A stretch of 26,423 nucleotides of DNA from Acetobacteraceae bacterium (GTDB taxonomy: Bacteria; Pseudomonadota; Alphaproteobacteria; Acetobacterales; Acetobacteraceae): the NCBI GenBank assembly GCA_003164305.1, contig PLSZ01000100.1:5089-31511 (forward strand), read 5' to 3'. Shown here one piece after another: positions 8,922 through 17,100 of this stretch; positions within the stretch are counted from its first letter, which is position 1, and each line of letters starts with the position of its first letter. Made by a program: the position numbers and the translations under genes. The notes beneath the pieces were generated by a model, which was not told the origin of the DNA, did no database searches, and saw nothing but the letters and a program-made list of their open reading frames with translations.

Positions 8922-8967
8922 GGCTGGCTTTAAGTTTTTCTTAAGGTTCCGCCGCTAAAGCCAGGCC
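8922..8967. promoter_or_regulatory. Dyad in the divergent kinase / receiver-DHp intergenic region
   Basis: CTGGCTTTA at 8924-8932 and TAAAGCCAG at 8956-8964 are perfect 9-bp inverted copies. The match extends outward to GGC and GGCC with one bulge. A second, smaller hairpin (TTAAG-ttttt-CTTAA, 8930-8944) overlaps the left arm, so the two folds would exclude each other. The site lies between the start of the kinase (8830, minus strand) and the receiver/DHp gene (9034, plus strand). It could be an operator shared by both genes or a leader RNA structure. Confidence 0.45.
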
Positions 8968-9033
8968 GAGGCGCCACGTTCGCGGTGCTCGCCAGACTCA
9001 TTCGCCTGATGCTGTCCCGGGAGGTGACCCAAC

Positions 9034-9789
9034 ATGGGCCAATCCGATCGAACCTATCGCTTATTGATCGTCGATGATGACGAGACCGACAGGAAACTCT
9101 ACCGCTGGCTGCTGGCCCGTCAGGCGCCCGGCGCGTTCGAGATCGCGCACGCTGTCGATGGCGCGACCGGCATCGCCATGCTGCGCGCGCAAAACTTCGA
9201 TTGCGTACTCCTGGACTTCAGCCTGCCCGACGTCACCGGCCTGGAATTCCTCGCGGAGGCCGTGATCGATGGCGAACTGCCCTGCGCCGTCGTGCTGATC
9301 ACCGGACATGGCAACGAAACCATCGCGGTCGAGGCGATGAAACTCGGCGTGCAGGATTATCTGGTGAAGGATCACGTGAACGAGGGCCGGCTCTGGCGCG
9401 CCATTGTCCGCGCCGTGTCGCAACGCGAATTGCGCGAACGCCTCGCCCAATCGTTGCGCGCGCTGACCGCGGCGAACGCGACGTTGGAGCGGGAAGTCGC
9501 GTCCCGCGAAGCCACCGAGGCCGAGCTACGCGCCGCGAAAGCCGCCGCCGAACAGGTCGATCAGGCGAAAACCCGCCTCGTCGCCGTGGTCGCGCACGCG
9601 ATCCGCACGCCCCTCAACGGCATCATCGACGACGCCGAACACCTGCGCCGCGAGGGCGGCCTGACGCCCGGCCAGGATAACAGAGTCGCCGCTATCATGC
9701 GCTTCAGCCAACACCTCTCCGGCTTGCTGGAACGCGGCCTGGATTTCGCCCGGATCGAGTCCGGCGACATGGCGTTGAACGGGGATTAG
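9034..9789 (+). CDS. Receiver plus DHp (HisKA) protein without an ATPase domain
   Basis: The 251-residue product begins with a receiver domain (D14-D15, phosphoacceptor D61, T90, K112). A coiled coil (about 130-178) then leads to a HisKA domain with H188 in VVAHAIRTPLNGII, and the protein ends at LDFARIESGDMALNGD. That is exactly where the HATPase domain of a hybrid kinase would begin, and none follows. The acidic residue that normally follows the H-box His (HE or HD) is Ala189, so autophosphorylation activity is doubly unlikely. It may serve as a dimeric phosphotransfer relay or as a decoy for the neighbouring kinase. GGGAGGTGA lies 6 bases before the ATG, a very strong ribosome-binding site. 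A dispersed repeat follows 20 bases after the stop, so truncation by rearrangement is possible. Confidence 0.88.
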   Translation: MGQSDRTYRLLIVDDDETDRKLYRWLLARQAPGAFEIAHAVDGATGIAMLRAQNFDCVLLDFSLPDVTGLEFLAEAVIDGELPCAVVLITGHGNETIAVEAMKLGVQDYLVKDHVNEGRLWRAIVRAVSQRELRERLAQSLRALTAANATLEREVASREATEAELRAAKAAAEQVDQAKTRLVAVVAHAIRTPLNGIIDDAEHLRREGGLTPGQDNRVAAIMRFSQHLSGLLERGLDFARIESGDMALNGD

Positions 9790-9809
9790 GCGGGCGAGCG
9801 TCGGAGTGG

Positions 9810-9858
9810 GGGAGGCGCCGGGGTTTCACCCCGGACCCCACGAGGGGCGCTGCCCCTC
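9810..9858 (-). repeat. Dispersed 48-bp repeat, copy 2 (inverted relative to copy 1)
   Basis: The reverse complement of this stretch matches 177-224 with few mismatches, including GGGGTGAAACCCC and GAGGGGCAGCGCCC. It lies just after the receiver/DHp gene in a convergent intergenic region. That region also holds two GGGCTTGACCC motifs (9909-9919 and 9971-9981). Confidence 0.6.
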
Positions 9859-9903
9859 CAACCCACCAATGGATAGAGTCCAGAGGGCCTCGCCCGGAGC
9901 CTG

Positions 9904-9925
9904 CCCTCGGGCTTGACCCGAAGGG
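9904..9925. terminator. Hairpin in convergent gap (possible bidirectional terminator)
   Basis: CCCTCGGG and CCCGAAGGG pair around a CTTGA loop with one bulged A. The hairpin lies between the convergent ends of the receiver/DHp gene (9789) and thiE (10010). There is no T-run on either side, so intrinsic termination is uncertain. The GGGCTTGACCC core is also a common dispersed palindrome in alphaproteobacteria. Confidence 0.3.
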
Positions 9926-10009
9926 TGGGGTCAAGGGGCAAAGCCCTGGCGGGTTCGAAAAGCCTGCCCCGGGCTTGACCCAGGGACGGAGCCCTCGCGC
10001 TTCCCCCAC

Positions 10010-10681
10010 TCAGGCGATCGCCCGCTCAATCGCCGCGTTCAGTGCCCTGACGCCCGCCCCCGGTCCGCTCGGGTGGTTCCAGACGCAGCCGACCACCGCC
10101 AGGAAGTCGGTGCCCGCCCGCACCAGCGGACCGCAGTTCTCCGCGGTGATGCCGCCGATGGCACAGCTCGGCAGTTCCATCATGTCAGACCACCACTGGA
10201 GGATTTCGGGATCCACCAGGTTCGTCACGTCCTTTGTGGTGGACGGGAAGAACGCGCCGAACGCCACGTAATCCGCGCCGTCCTCCCCGGCCTGCATCGC
10301 CAGGTCGCGGCTGCCTTTGCAGGTCACGCCCAGTTGCCGGGCTGGCCCGATCAACGCCCGGGCCTGCCGCGCCGGCATATCATCTTGCCCGACATGCACG
10401 CCGTCGCACCCGGTCGGCACCACCAGATCAGCGCGGTCATTGAGCAGGAACGCCACGTCGCGCAATTGAGTCACCGGACGCAGCACGTCGATCGCGCGGC
10501 GCCACGTATCGTCATCGACGTCCTTCAGGCGTAACTGCACCGCCGCCACGTCCCCGGCGTCCAGCGCTTCGGCGAGGCTATCGGCGAACGTGATGGGTTC
10601 CAGCGCCGGCGGGGTGATCAGGTAGATCCGGCAACCATCCCGGCCAGCCACCCCCTTGGCCCGCTCCGCCGACGCCACCAT
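10010..10681 (-). CDS. thiE: Thiamine-phosphate synthase
   Basis: The enzyme joins hydroxymethylpyrimidine diphosphate and carboxythiazole phosphate to make thiamine monophosphate. The 223-residue length and TIM-barrel motifs fit: RIYLITPP near the N-terminus, [40 protein letters not shown] (the phosphate/Mg loop, normally GPxxxTxTK) and CAIGGIT. Start: the ATG at 10681 overlaps the aldolase stop as TGATG, showing translational coupling; a TTG one codon upstream is less likely. No TPP riboswitch is seen, since the gene is read from the aldolase transcript. Confidence 0.93.
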   Translation of the reverse strand: MVASAERAKGVAGRDGCRIYLITPPALEPITFADSLAEALDAGDVAAVQLRLKDVDDDTWRRAIDVLRPVTQLRDVAFLLNDRADLVVPTGCDGVHVGQDDMPARQARALIGPARQLGVTCKGSRDLAMQAGEDGADYVAFGAFFPSTTKDVTNLVDPEILQWWSDMMELPSCAIGGITAENCGPLVRAGTDFLAVVGCVWNHPSGPGAGVRALNAAIERAIA

Positions 10682-11595
10682 CAATCGCCGTTCTTGTAAA
10701 TGTCGATAATTTTGTTCAACATCTCCAGCGCCTTTTCCTTCGGCCGCTGGAACGTGTTGCGTCCGATGATCGACCCATTGGCACCGCCGTCGCGAATGCC
10801 GCGCACTTCCTCATAGACGCCATCAAGGTCTTTCGCCTCGCCGCCCGAGAACACGACGATCCGCTTGCCCGCGAACGACGCCTGCATCACGTGCGCCACG
10901 CGTTTCGCCATGGTGGAGCCGTCGAACCCCTCATAGCTTTTCTTCGCGGCTTCCAGGCTGACAACGGCGGTCGGCGGTTTCACCTTGATGATGTTGGCGC
11001 CCAGCAGAGCCGCCATCTGCGCGGCGTAGGCGCAAATATCGACAGCGGTTTCCGCGGCCTTGTCCAGGTTAGGCCCGCGCGGGTAGCTCCAGACCACCAC
11101 GGCGAGGCCGGAATCCTTCGCTTCCAAGGTCAGCTCCCGCAGCTCTTCCATTTGCGCGAACGCGAATTCGCTGCCGGGGTAAATCGTGAAGCCGATCGCG
11201 GCGCAACCCAGCCGCAGCGCGTCCTTCACGCCGGCGGTCACCGCCTGATCCTTGTTGGTCGCCAGGCTGTTGGAACTGTTACACTTCAGAATCGTCGGAA
11301 TTTGTCCCGCGAACGTATCGGCGCCCTGCGCGATCATGCCCAACGGCGCGGCATAGGCGTTCAGTCCCGCCTCGATCGCCAGTTGATAGTGGTAGTGCGG
11401 ATCGTACGCCGCCGGATTGGGCGCGAAGCTGCGCGCCGGACCGTGCTCGAAACCCTGATCGACCGGCAGGATCACCATCTTGCCCGTCCCGCCGAGCTTC
11501 CCGGTGCTGAGGATCCGCGCCAGATTGGCCTTCACGCCAGGCGAGTCGCCTTCATACCAATCGAGGATTTTTTTCACTTTTTGGGTTACGCGCAT
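10681..11595 (-). CDS. fba: Class I fructose-bisphosphate aldolase (DhnA/FbaB family)
   Basis: This enzyme cleaves or forms fructose-1,6-bisphosphate in glycolysis and gluconeogenesis through a Schiff-base lysine, without a metal. The 304-residue length fits the DhnA-type bacterial/archaeal class I family. Visible motifs are [13 protein letters not shown] (43-55), the active-site strand ANIIKVKPP with K204 or K206 as the Schiff-base lysine, and FSGGEAKD plus [16 protein letters not shown] for phosphate binding. AAGGGA lies 8 bases before the ATG. The gene is followed by the coupled thiE and preceded by an uncharacterised gene 79 bp upstream, so it may have its own promoter in that gap. Confidence 0.95.
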   Translation of the reverse strand: MRVTQKVKKILDWYEGDSPGVKANLARILSTGKLGGTGKMVILPVDQGFEHGPARSFAPNPAAYDPHYHYQLAIEAGLNAYAAPLGMIAQGADTFAGQIPTILKCNSSNSLATNKDQAVTAGVKDALRLGCAAIGFTIYPGSEFAFAQMEELRELTLEAKDSGLAVVVWSYPRGPNLDKAAETAVDICAYAAQMAALLGANIIKVKPPTAVVSLEAAKKSYEGFDGSTMAKRVAHVMQASFAGKRIVVFSGGEAKDLDGVYEEVRGIRDGGANGSIIGRNTFQRPKEKALEMLNKIIDIYKNGD

Positions 11596-11674
11596 GATGG
11601 CTGTCCCTTTCCTGGAGGCGTCTGCCTGAATCGTCTGTCAATGCGGCCACAACTAGCCTGGCCCCGGCCGTTTG

Positions 11675-12181
11675 TCACCGTTTCGTGTCGGGTCCGGTGT
11701 CCCCGCGAACCGCCCCAGACTTTGTCGGACCCCTTGGGGGCTTCGTCGGACCCTCCGGCGGCTTCGCCGAACCCGCCGGATGCTTCGCCCGATCCGCCGC
11801 TGGCTTTACTCGAGAGTTGGTTACCGCCGGGTTAGCGGGTGGCGCCGAGGTCAAAACGAATCCGCCGGCCGCTTCAGCGATGGCGGCGACGGAGTCCCGG
11901 CCGGGTGCGTCAGGCCACAGCACCAGCCGCGGAAGCCCGATCCGCAACGCCGCCAGCGCCTGGCCGGTTCCGTCGGCGCAGTCCAGAATGTCGATGCACG
12001 GGACGCCCGGATTGGTGTCTCGCGCGGCCTCGACCAACGCAAGCCACCAGCCACAGCCTGCGTATAACGCCGCGCCGGGGGCCGAAAGCAAGGTCACGCC
12101 GTGGCCCTCGGCCGCGCCCCACTCCAGCGCCGCGACCGCGTCGGACAGCCCATGCACGATGACGGTCGGGTAAAGTTCCAT
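11675..12181 (-). CDS. Uncharacterised protein with Pro/Lys-rich repeat tail
   Basis: The 168-residue product has a compact N-terminal part of about 110 residues (VTLLSAPGAALYAGCGWW, IDILDCADGTGQALAALRIG, LVLWPDAP). Short proteins of this type occur in alphaproteobacteria near central-metabolism genes, to my recollection and without a search. I cannot assign a function. The last 55 residues are low-complexity with repeats of the form PPxGPTK, encoded by imperfect 24-bp direct repeats around 11720-11800. There is no signal peptide or TM helix. It is transcribed divergently from the zapA-side genes (78-bp gap) and leads into the aldolase. Confidence 0.75.
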   Translation of the reverse strand: MELYPTVIVHGLSDAVAALEWGAAEGHGVTLLSAPGAALYAGCGWWLALVEAARDTNPGVPCIDILDCADGTGQALAALRIGLPRLVLWPDAPGRDSVAAIAEAAGGFVLTSAPPANPAVTNSRVKPAADRAKHPAGSAKPPEGPTKPPRGPTKSGAVRGDTGPDTKR

Positions 12182-12203
12182 GGCCCCTGTTCAAACACTG
12201 TCC

Positions 12204-12232
12204 TTGACGTTCGAACAACCGCCAGGTTCATT
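12204..12232 (+). promoter_or_regulatory. Weak candidate promoter for the zapA-side genes
   Basis: TTGACG (12204-12209) is followed after 17 bases by TTCATT (12227-12232) in the 78-bp divergent gap. The -35 match is good and the -10 match poor. A perfect palindrome GTTCGAAC (12209-12216) overlaps it. Confidence 0.25.
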
Positions 12233-12259
12233 CGCCTTCGTATCTGGACTGGAATCGCC

Positions 12260-12526
12260 ATGGCGAAGCAGACGACCGACGGCATCGACCCCGACGACCC
12301 GGACGCGCTGGACGCCATGGCCGACCGTTTGGAGGCGGCGCTCGACCGCATTGGCCGCCATTTGGACACGCCGCGGCCGGTCATGGTGCCGCCTCGCATC
12401 GCGGGGCCTCGGGCCGCCACCGCGGCGGAGGAACTCAGAACGGCCGAGCTGGCGGCACGGCTGGATGGATTGATCGCACGACTGCGCGGCGCATTGGGCG
12501 AGCCCTCCGGCCGGCCGGAACATTGA
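12260..12526 (+). CDS. Small acidic coiled-coil-type protein upstream of zapA
   Basis: The 88-residue product begins MAKQTTDGIDPDDPDALDAM and has amphipathic helices with regular Leu/Ala spacing (DRLEAALDRIGRH, ELAARLDGLIARLRGAL). A short Pro-rich break separates the two helices. The reading frame is open further upstream, but the stretch before 12260 is antisense to the divergent gene, so I use the ATG at 12260. Alphaproteobacterial zapA genes are often preceded by a small coiled-coil protein of this kind (DUF4164-type). Membership in that family is inferred from position and composition only. It may work with ZapA in division. Confidence 0.7.
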   Translation: MAKQTTDGIDPDDPDALDAMADRLEAALDRIGRHLDTPRPVMVPPRIAGPRAATAAEELRTAELAARLDGLIARLRGALGEPSGRPEH

Positions 12527-12591
12527 ACCGCGGCGGATGGATCCCTCACGGGAACCGCCGCCGCTGACTGAACAGGGAAGGAAGGCGCGAG

Positions 12592-13032
12592 ATGGCGCAG
12601 GTTTCACTCCAGATCAACGGATACGGCTATATCCTCGGTTGCGCCGATGGCGAGGAGGAGCATCTGCGCGCCCTGGCCGCCGACCTAGACCGGCGGATCG
12701 ATGAGATCAAGGCGTCCACCGGCCCGACCGGGGAGGCGCGGATGCTGCTGATGGCCGCTCTGGTGTTGTCCGACGAACTGCACGACCTGCGCGGCCGGCG
12801 CGACGGCGCCGCGCCCGCGCCGGCCTCCGCCGCCGGGAACCCAGAGGTGAAAATCGGCCGCCGCCTGCGCGGGATCACCAGGAAGGCCGAGGCCATCGCC
12901 GCCTCCGCCGACGCGTTGCCGCTGTCACCAACGGTTGACTCCGCGCCGGACCCGGCGCCCGCGCCCGTTACCGAGCCGGAACAGCCTCGTTCGGGCGCGG
13001 AACAGGTTGCCGCGCCCCCTGAACATCCCTAG
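12592..13032 (+). CDS. zapA: Cell division protein ZapA
   Basis: ZapA is a cytosolic coiled-coil protein that bundles FtsZ filaments and stabilises the Z ring. The N-terminal 70 residues show the family pattern: MAQVSLQINGYGYILGCADGEE strand-turn-strand, then EHLRALAADLDRRIDEIK and MLLMAALVLSDELHDLR helices. At 146 residues it is longer than the usual 100 or so; the extra C-terminus is Pro/Ala-rich and probably disordered. AAGGAAGG precedes the ATG by 6 bases. It lies directly upstream of 6S RNA and 5-FCL, an order conserved across many proteobacteria. Confidence 0.92.
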   Translation: MAQVSLQINGYGYILGCADGEEEHLRALAADLDRRIDEIKASTGPTGEARMLLMAALVLSDELHDLRGRRDGAAPAPASAAGNPEVKIGRRLRGITRKAEAIAASADALPLSPTVDSAPDPAPAPVTEPEQPRSGAEQVAAPPEHP

Positions 13033-13039
13033 ATAGGGA

Positions 13040-13182
13040 GGGCGGGGCTGCCGGGTGCGTCAGGTCATACATCCCCAGGGCCAGTAAGCATCTCCCTCGG
13101 GAACTGGCTCTGCCGGGATCTTGGTCTCGGTATCTGGTGCCCACCTGCACACGCAGGCTCTGGGAGGATGAAGTACCAACGG
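13040..13182 (+). ncRNA. ssrS: 6S RNA
   Basis: The gap between zapA and 5-FCL is the standard place for 6S RNA, which binds and sequesters the sigma-70-type RNA polymerase holoenzyme in stationary phase. The sequence shows the long, interrupted hairpin expected. TACATCC-CCAG near 13070-13083 pairs with CTGGG-GGATG-GTA near 13160-13174, and GGGCCAGT pairs with ACTGGCTC. The segments CTCGGGAACTGGCTCTGCCG and CTGGGAGGATGAAGTACC are close to those I recall from alphaproteobacterial 6S RNAs. The exact ends are estimates. The 3' end almost touches the 5-FCL start codon, so the two are probably co-transcribed and processed. Confidence 0.85.
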
Positions 13183-13184
13183 CC

Positions 13185-13760
13185 ATGGCGGCTCCGCACG
13201 GTTCTTCTTCCCTCGACGACATCAAGCGGGCGATGCGCGCCGAGCGTCTGGCCGCCCGCGCCGGCGACCCGGTTTCGGCTGGCGAAGCTCTGACGGCGTT
13301 GGTGCTGCGCGACATCCCTCCGCCGGACGGGGCGGTCGTCTCCGGCTTCTGGCCGTTGGACGGCGAAATCGACATCCGCCCGTTGCTGCATGCGTTGCAC
13401 GCGCGTGGCCACACCATCGTCCTGCCGGTCACCCCGCGGCGCGGCCTGCCGCTGACCTTCCGCGCCTGGCATCCTGGCGACGTGCTGCTGCCGGAACGTT
13501 TCGGCACCATGCGCCCGACCGGCGAGGAACGCCGCCCGGATTTCCTGCTGGTCCCGTTGCTCGCCTTCGACCGTCGCGGCGGCCGCCTGGGCTATGGCGC
13601 CGGCTACTACGACCGCACCCTCTCGCTCCTTTCCCCCCGCTTCACACTGGGCTGCGCCTTCGCCGCGCAAGACGTGCCCGAGGTGCCGATGGGACCCACC
13701 GACGTGCGTCTGGACGCGGTGGCGACGGAGCAGGAAATCATCCCATGCTCGTCGCGCTGA
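13185..13760 (+). CDS. ygfA: 5-formyltetrahydrofolate cyclo-ligase
   Basis: The enzyme converts 5-formyl-THF to 5,10-methenyl-THF with ATP, returning folate to one-carbon metabolism. The 191-residue length fits, and the signature GRLGYGAGYYDRTLS (133-147) is complete. DDIKRAMRAERLAAR at the N-terminus and FWPLDGEIDIRPLL are family-typical. The frame is open to an ATG at 13137, but that lies inside 6S RNA, so I use ATG 13185. Its nearest purine-rich site (GGGAGGA) is 16 bases away and part of 6S RNA, so initiation may depend on RNA processing. The gene overlaps the next one by 16 bp. Confidence 0.92.
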   Translation: MAAPHGSSSLDDIKRAMRAERLAARAGDPVSAGEALTALVLRDIPPPDGAVVSGFWPLDGEIDIRPLLHALHARGHTIVLPVTPRRGLPLTFRAWHPGDVLLPERFGTMRPTGEERRPDFLLVPLLAFDRRGGRLGYGAGYYDRTLSLLSPRFTLGCAFAAQDVPEVPMGPTDVRLDAVATEQEIIPCSSR

Positions 13761-14008
13761 TCCTGGCCACGATCGTCGATCTGGCGCTGGCCGTCCTGCT
13801 GATCGCGGTATCGGGATTCATCTTCGGCGATGGGCCGGAAGGCATGAAGGGCGAGTTCTGGGCCGCGTCGTCCTGGTGGCTCAGCTTCGCCGCTTGTCTC
13901 GCGGGACCGGTCGCGGGGTTCGTCGCGCGGCGGTCCCGCCGGCCGGGTCTTGGAGCGCTGATCACCTGGCGTGTTCCCGCCGTCGGCCTTTGCGTCATGG
14001 CGCTATGA
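13745..14008 (+). CDS. Small membrane protein downstream of 5-FCL
   Basis: The 87-residue product has a first hydrophobic helix (MLVALILATIVDLALAVLLIAVSGFIF), a polar loop with GEFWAASS, a second helix (WWLSFAACLAGPVAGFVA), an Arg-rich turn and a short hydrophobic end. The gene overlaps the 5-FCL end by 16 bp and has AGGAA upstream of the ATG, so it is probably translationally coupled. Function is unknown. The positive RRSRR loop suggests that side is cytosolic. Confidence 0.7.
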   Translation: MLVALILATIVDLALAVLLIAVSGFIFGDGPEGMKGEFWAASSWWLSFAACLAGPVAGFVARRSRRPGLGALITWRVPAVGLCVMAL

Positions 14009-14114
14009 CGCGCCTGTTATCCCGGGAGCCCGTCGGCTCGCCGCCTTGGGCGACGGCCGGCGATAAGCGGGTCGTCTGACGAACCATCGCATATCGTCGT
14101 CTCCGGGCGTTTAT

Positions 14115-14145
14115 CGTCATCCCCGGGTCGAGCCCCGAGATGACG
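14115..14145. repeat. Palindrome CGTCATC...GATGACG overlapping a stop codon
   Basis: Perfect 7-bp arms (14115-14121 and 14139-14145) enclose a further near-complementary CCGGG/CCCCG core. The pattern CGTCATCCCCGGG-GATGACG is typical of short palindromic repeats common in alphaproteobacterial intergenic DNA. Here it covers the stop codon and last codons of the giant Hint gene. It may double as a terminator. Confidence 0.5.
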
Positions 14146-17100
14146 TCGCGGCGTACGGCGATGGGTCAATCTTTGGGGCGGTTGGTCTTGCCCCGGACCA
14201 GCGAGCTTCCCGGGACGCATGCGCGGCGACCAGACCGCGAGCCCGCTCCAGCGCCTCCCCCGCGATCGCCAACGGCGCGACCCCGCGGGTTTCCCACGCC
14301 AGCGCGGTCTCCGACGCGACCCGGCGCGCGAAGTCCGGGAACAGCCGGATGAGCTTGCCATCCTCCTGGAAATTCCCGCGGTCCGCCGAGCTCAGAAAAC
14401 TCTCGACGGGCAATTCTTCCGCCAGGATCACGGCATGCTCGGGCAGTTCCACGTGAAAATACGCCACCTGGTCCCGCCTGACCTGGGTGATGCTGTCGCC
14501 GTTGATCAGCAGTTTCACCGGCACCAGCACGCCGGCGACGAACACCGCGTGATCGGGGGACAGGTAAAGATCGCGCACCGGGCCATTGTCGCCGAACGCT
14601 CCGGCGCTGATCAGGACCGGCCACACCGTCTCCGGAGCCGGATGCCGCTTGCAGTTCACCGTTCGTTGGCCAATCCAAACGATCGGTTCATTCGCTCCAT
14701 CGATCGTGATCGCACGATCGCCAACGCGCATGTTCTCGACCGCCACCCACTCCGTCGCGGTCCGGATCCGGGTGCCTTCCGCGAAGCACGCGACCGCCTG
14801 AACGGTGTTCCCGTTGACGATGGTGAAGCCGCCCGCGCTGATCGCGGAGCCGAAGATGATGCTGTCGATCCCGCCCGCTCCGGCGCCGGTTCCGGCATCC
14901 GAAAACGTCAATGTGTCGCCGTTGCTGACGCCCAGGCCAGATAGCGTGCCGCCGGTGATGACAAACGAATCCCCCGTCTTCCACGTCGCGACCGTTCCGG
15001 CGAAGCCCGCGATGTCGTCCAACTGAAGCACGCCGGTGCTGTCCTGAAACACCAGGTCGATCACGCTATTATTGACCGAATACGTTCCGGCTGGCGTCAG
15101 ATTGTCGATGAACGTCGTGGTCGCGACGTTCAGCACCGCGCCCGTCAGCTCGATGGTATCGTGTGTGCCGATCTGCAGAATTCCCGGCCCGTTGATCGAA
15201 ACGGAGCCGTTGATGGTGGCAGTTCCCCCACCGACCACCGTGCCCTGCACCACCTCGGTTTCCTTGCCGGATTTGCTGCCGTTCGAAAGAATGGTGCCTT
15301 CGAGCAGGATGAACTGCGAGGAGACGGTGCCGAAGCCGCCGGTCGTGCTGCCGCCGTTCTCAATAAACACCGTCGGATCGAGCAGCCCACCTTCCAGCAC
15401 CACCCCGCCTTGCAGGTTGATCACCGACGCGTTCACCACCGCCCCTGGGCCGACGGTCAGATCGCCGGTGCCCAGAGCGGTGCCGACGTTCAGCGCGCCG
15501 GACAGCTGGATGACACTGCCCGCCCCTGACACCACCACCGCGCCGGAACTGTCGCCTTGTGAGCCGATCGTCAGGCTCGCGGCCGCGAACGTCGCGCCAT
15601 TGAGCACCGACAGCACGCCGGACCCATCGTCGGCGACGGTCGCGGCGCCGCCCACGGTCAGGCTCGTCGCCGCGCCTGACACGCTGACCTGGCCGGCGGC
15701 GGCGGCGGAGACTCCCGCGTCCAGCGCATCGGTGCTGACCGTCGCGCCGCCGGTGACCGACAGCCCGCCAATGCCGCCCAGACCCACGACCAGCGAGCCC
15801 CCGACCTGGAGGGTGGAGCCGAAGCCCGTCACATCCACCGACGAACCCGAAGCCGAGGAAATGTTGGCGACCACGAGCCCATCCTCGCCGGTGAACGGCG
15901 TGGTGACGACGGTGCCTCCCGCCTCGACCTCCAGGCTGCCCGCGCCGGAGTTGCCGACCAGGAACCGGCCCGCGTTGGACAACAGCGATCTCGCGCCAGT
16001 GACGAGGACATCCCCCGACAGACCGTTCGTCTGCGTGATCTGTAGCCCGGACATCGACTGCGCGCTGCCGCTGCTGACCAGCGAACCCTGGTTTTCCACC
16101 ACCAGCCGCCCGTCGCCGGTGTCGGCGACTTCCAGCAGGACGGCGGCGTTGGTCACCGTCCCATCCACCGTCAACTCGCCGTTCAGGGCGAGGCTTCCCT
16201 GATCCAGCAGCGCGGCGCCGGCGGCGAGACTGTTCTGCCCTTGGAACGACCACAAGGCGGCGGGATCGACCACGACCGAGGCGAAATTGGCGAACTGCGC
16301 GCCAAGACCGGTCAGGATGCCCTGCTGGCCGCCTGTCCCCAGCTCCAGCGTGCTGACGGCGGTGCCGCCGATCGTGTTGCCGCCGTTCACCTGGCCCACG
16401 AACGACGCCGTGGGATGATCGATCAGCCGATTGGCGAAGCCCACGGGCAAATAGACGGCGAAGCCGGCCGGCGCCGTCTCGACGATCGCTCCGTAGTTGG
16501 AAACGGTCCCGGCCGCGCCGGAGATCTGGACGCCGTTGGCCCCCAGGATGACGCCGCCGTTCGCGTCGTTGACCACAGTGCCGCCCGCCGTGAGCATGAC
16601 GCCCAGTCCGCCGGCGGCCTCGTCGGTGATCAGGCCCTGGTTGAAGACGGTGCCCAGACCCTCGCTGACGAAGACCCCGTACCCGGCGGCGTTCGCGATG
16701 ATGCCGCCGCCCTGGTAGTTCGTGATGGTCCCGCCGCCTTTCAGGGCGACGCCGTAGACATTGCCTCCGGCGATCGACGACCCGGTCGCCACGATCCCGG
16801 CGCGGTTCCCGACCGTGCCCACGGACGCGCCGGAGGCGACGATGGAAACGCCATAGCGCGCGGCGAAGATCGAGCCGGTGCCCGCGTTCGAAACCGCGCC
16901 GCCCGCGCTGAGCAGGATGCCGCCAGAGCCCAGACTGGTGTTGGCGGGAACGATTGAGCCCTGGTTGATGACGGTCGCGGGCCCGCCGACGCCAAGCACC
17001 GGGGTCGTGATCGAGCCGCTGCCGGCATTGCTCAACAGCCCGCCGCCGGTCACCGAGATGCGGCCCTGGAAGGCGCCCTGGTTGATCGCCGTGCCCGCCA

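Noticed and set aside
9949..9970. GGGTTCGAAAAGCC, resembling a tRNA T-loop
   Set aside because: No acceptor, D or anticodon stems can be drawn around it; it lies in repeat-rich convergent DNA.
12189..12203. GTTC-N7-GTCC, one mismatch from the alphaproteobacterial LexA box, upstream of the zapA-side genes
   Set aside because: One-mismatch matches to an 8-base motif are expected about ten times by chance in a window this size.
13137..13184. Upstream ATG for 5-FCL at 13137
   Set aside because: It lies within 6S RNA and the added residues are not like the family N-terminus.
15072..16202. 376-codon plus-strand ORF opposite the T5SS-like repeats
   Set aside because: Pro/Ser/Thr-rich shadow of the minus-strand repeat region.
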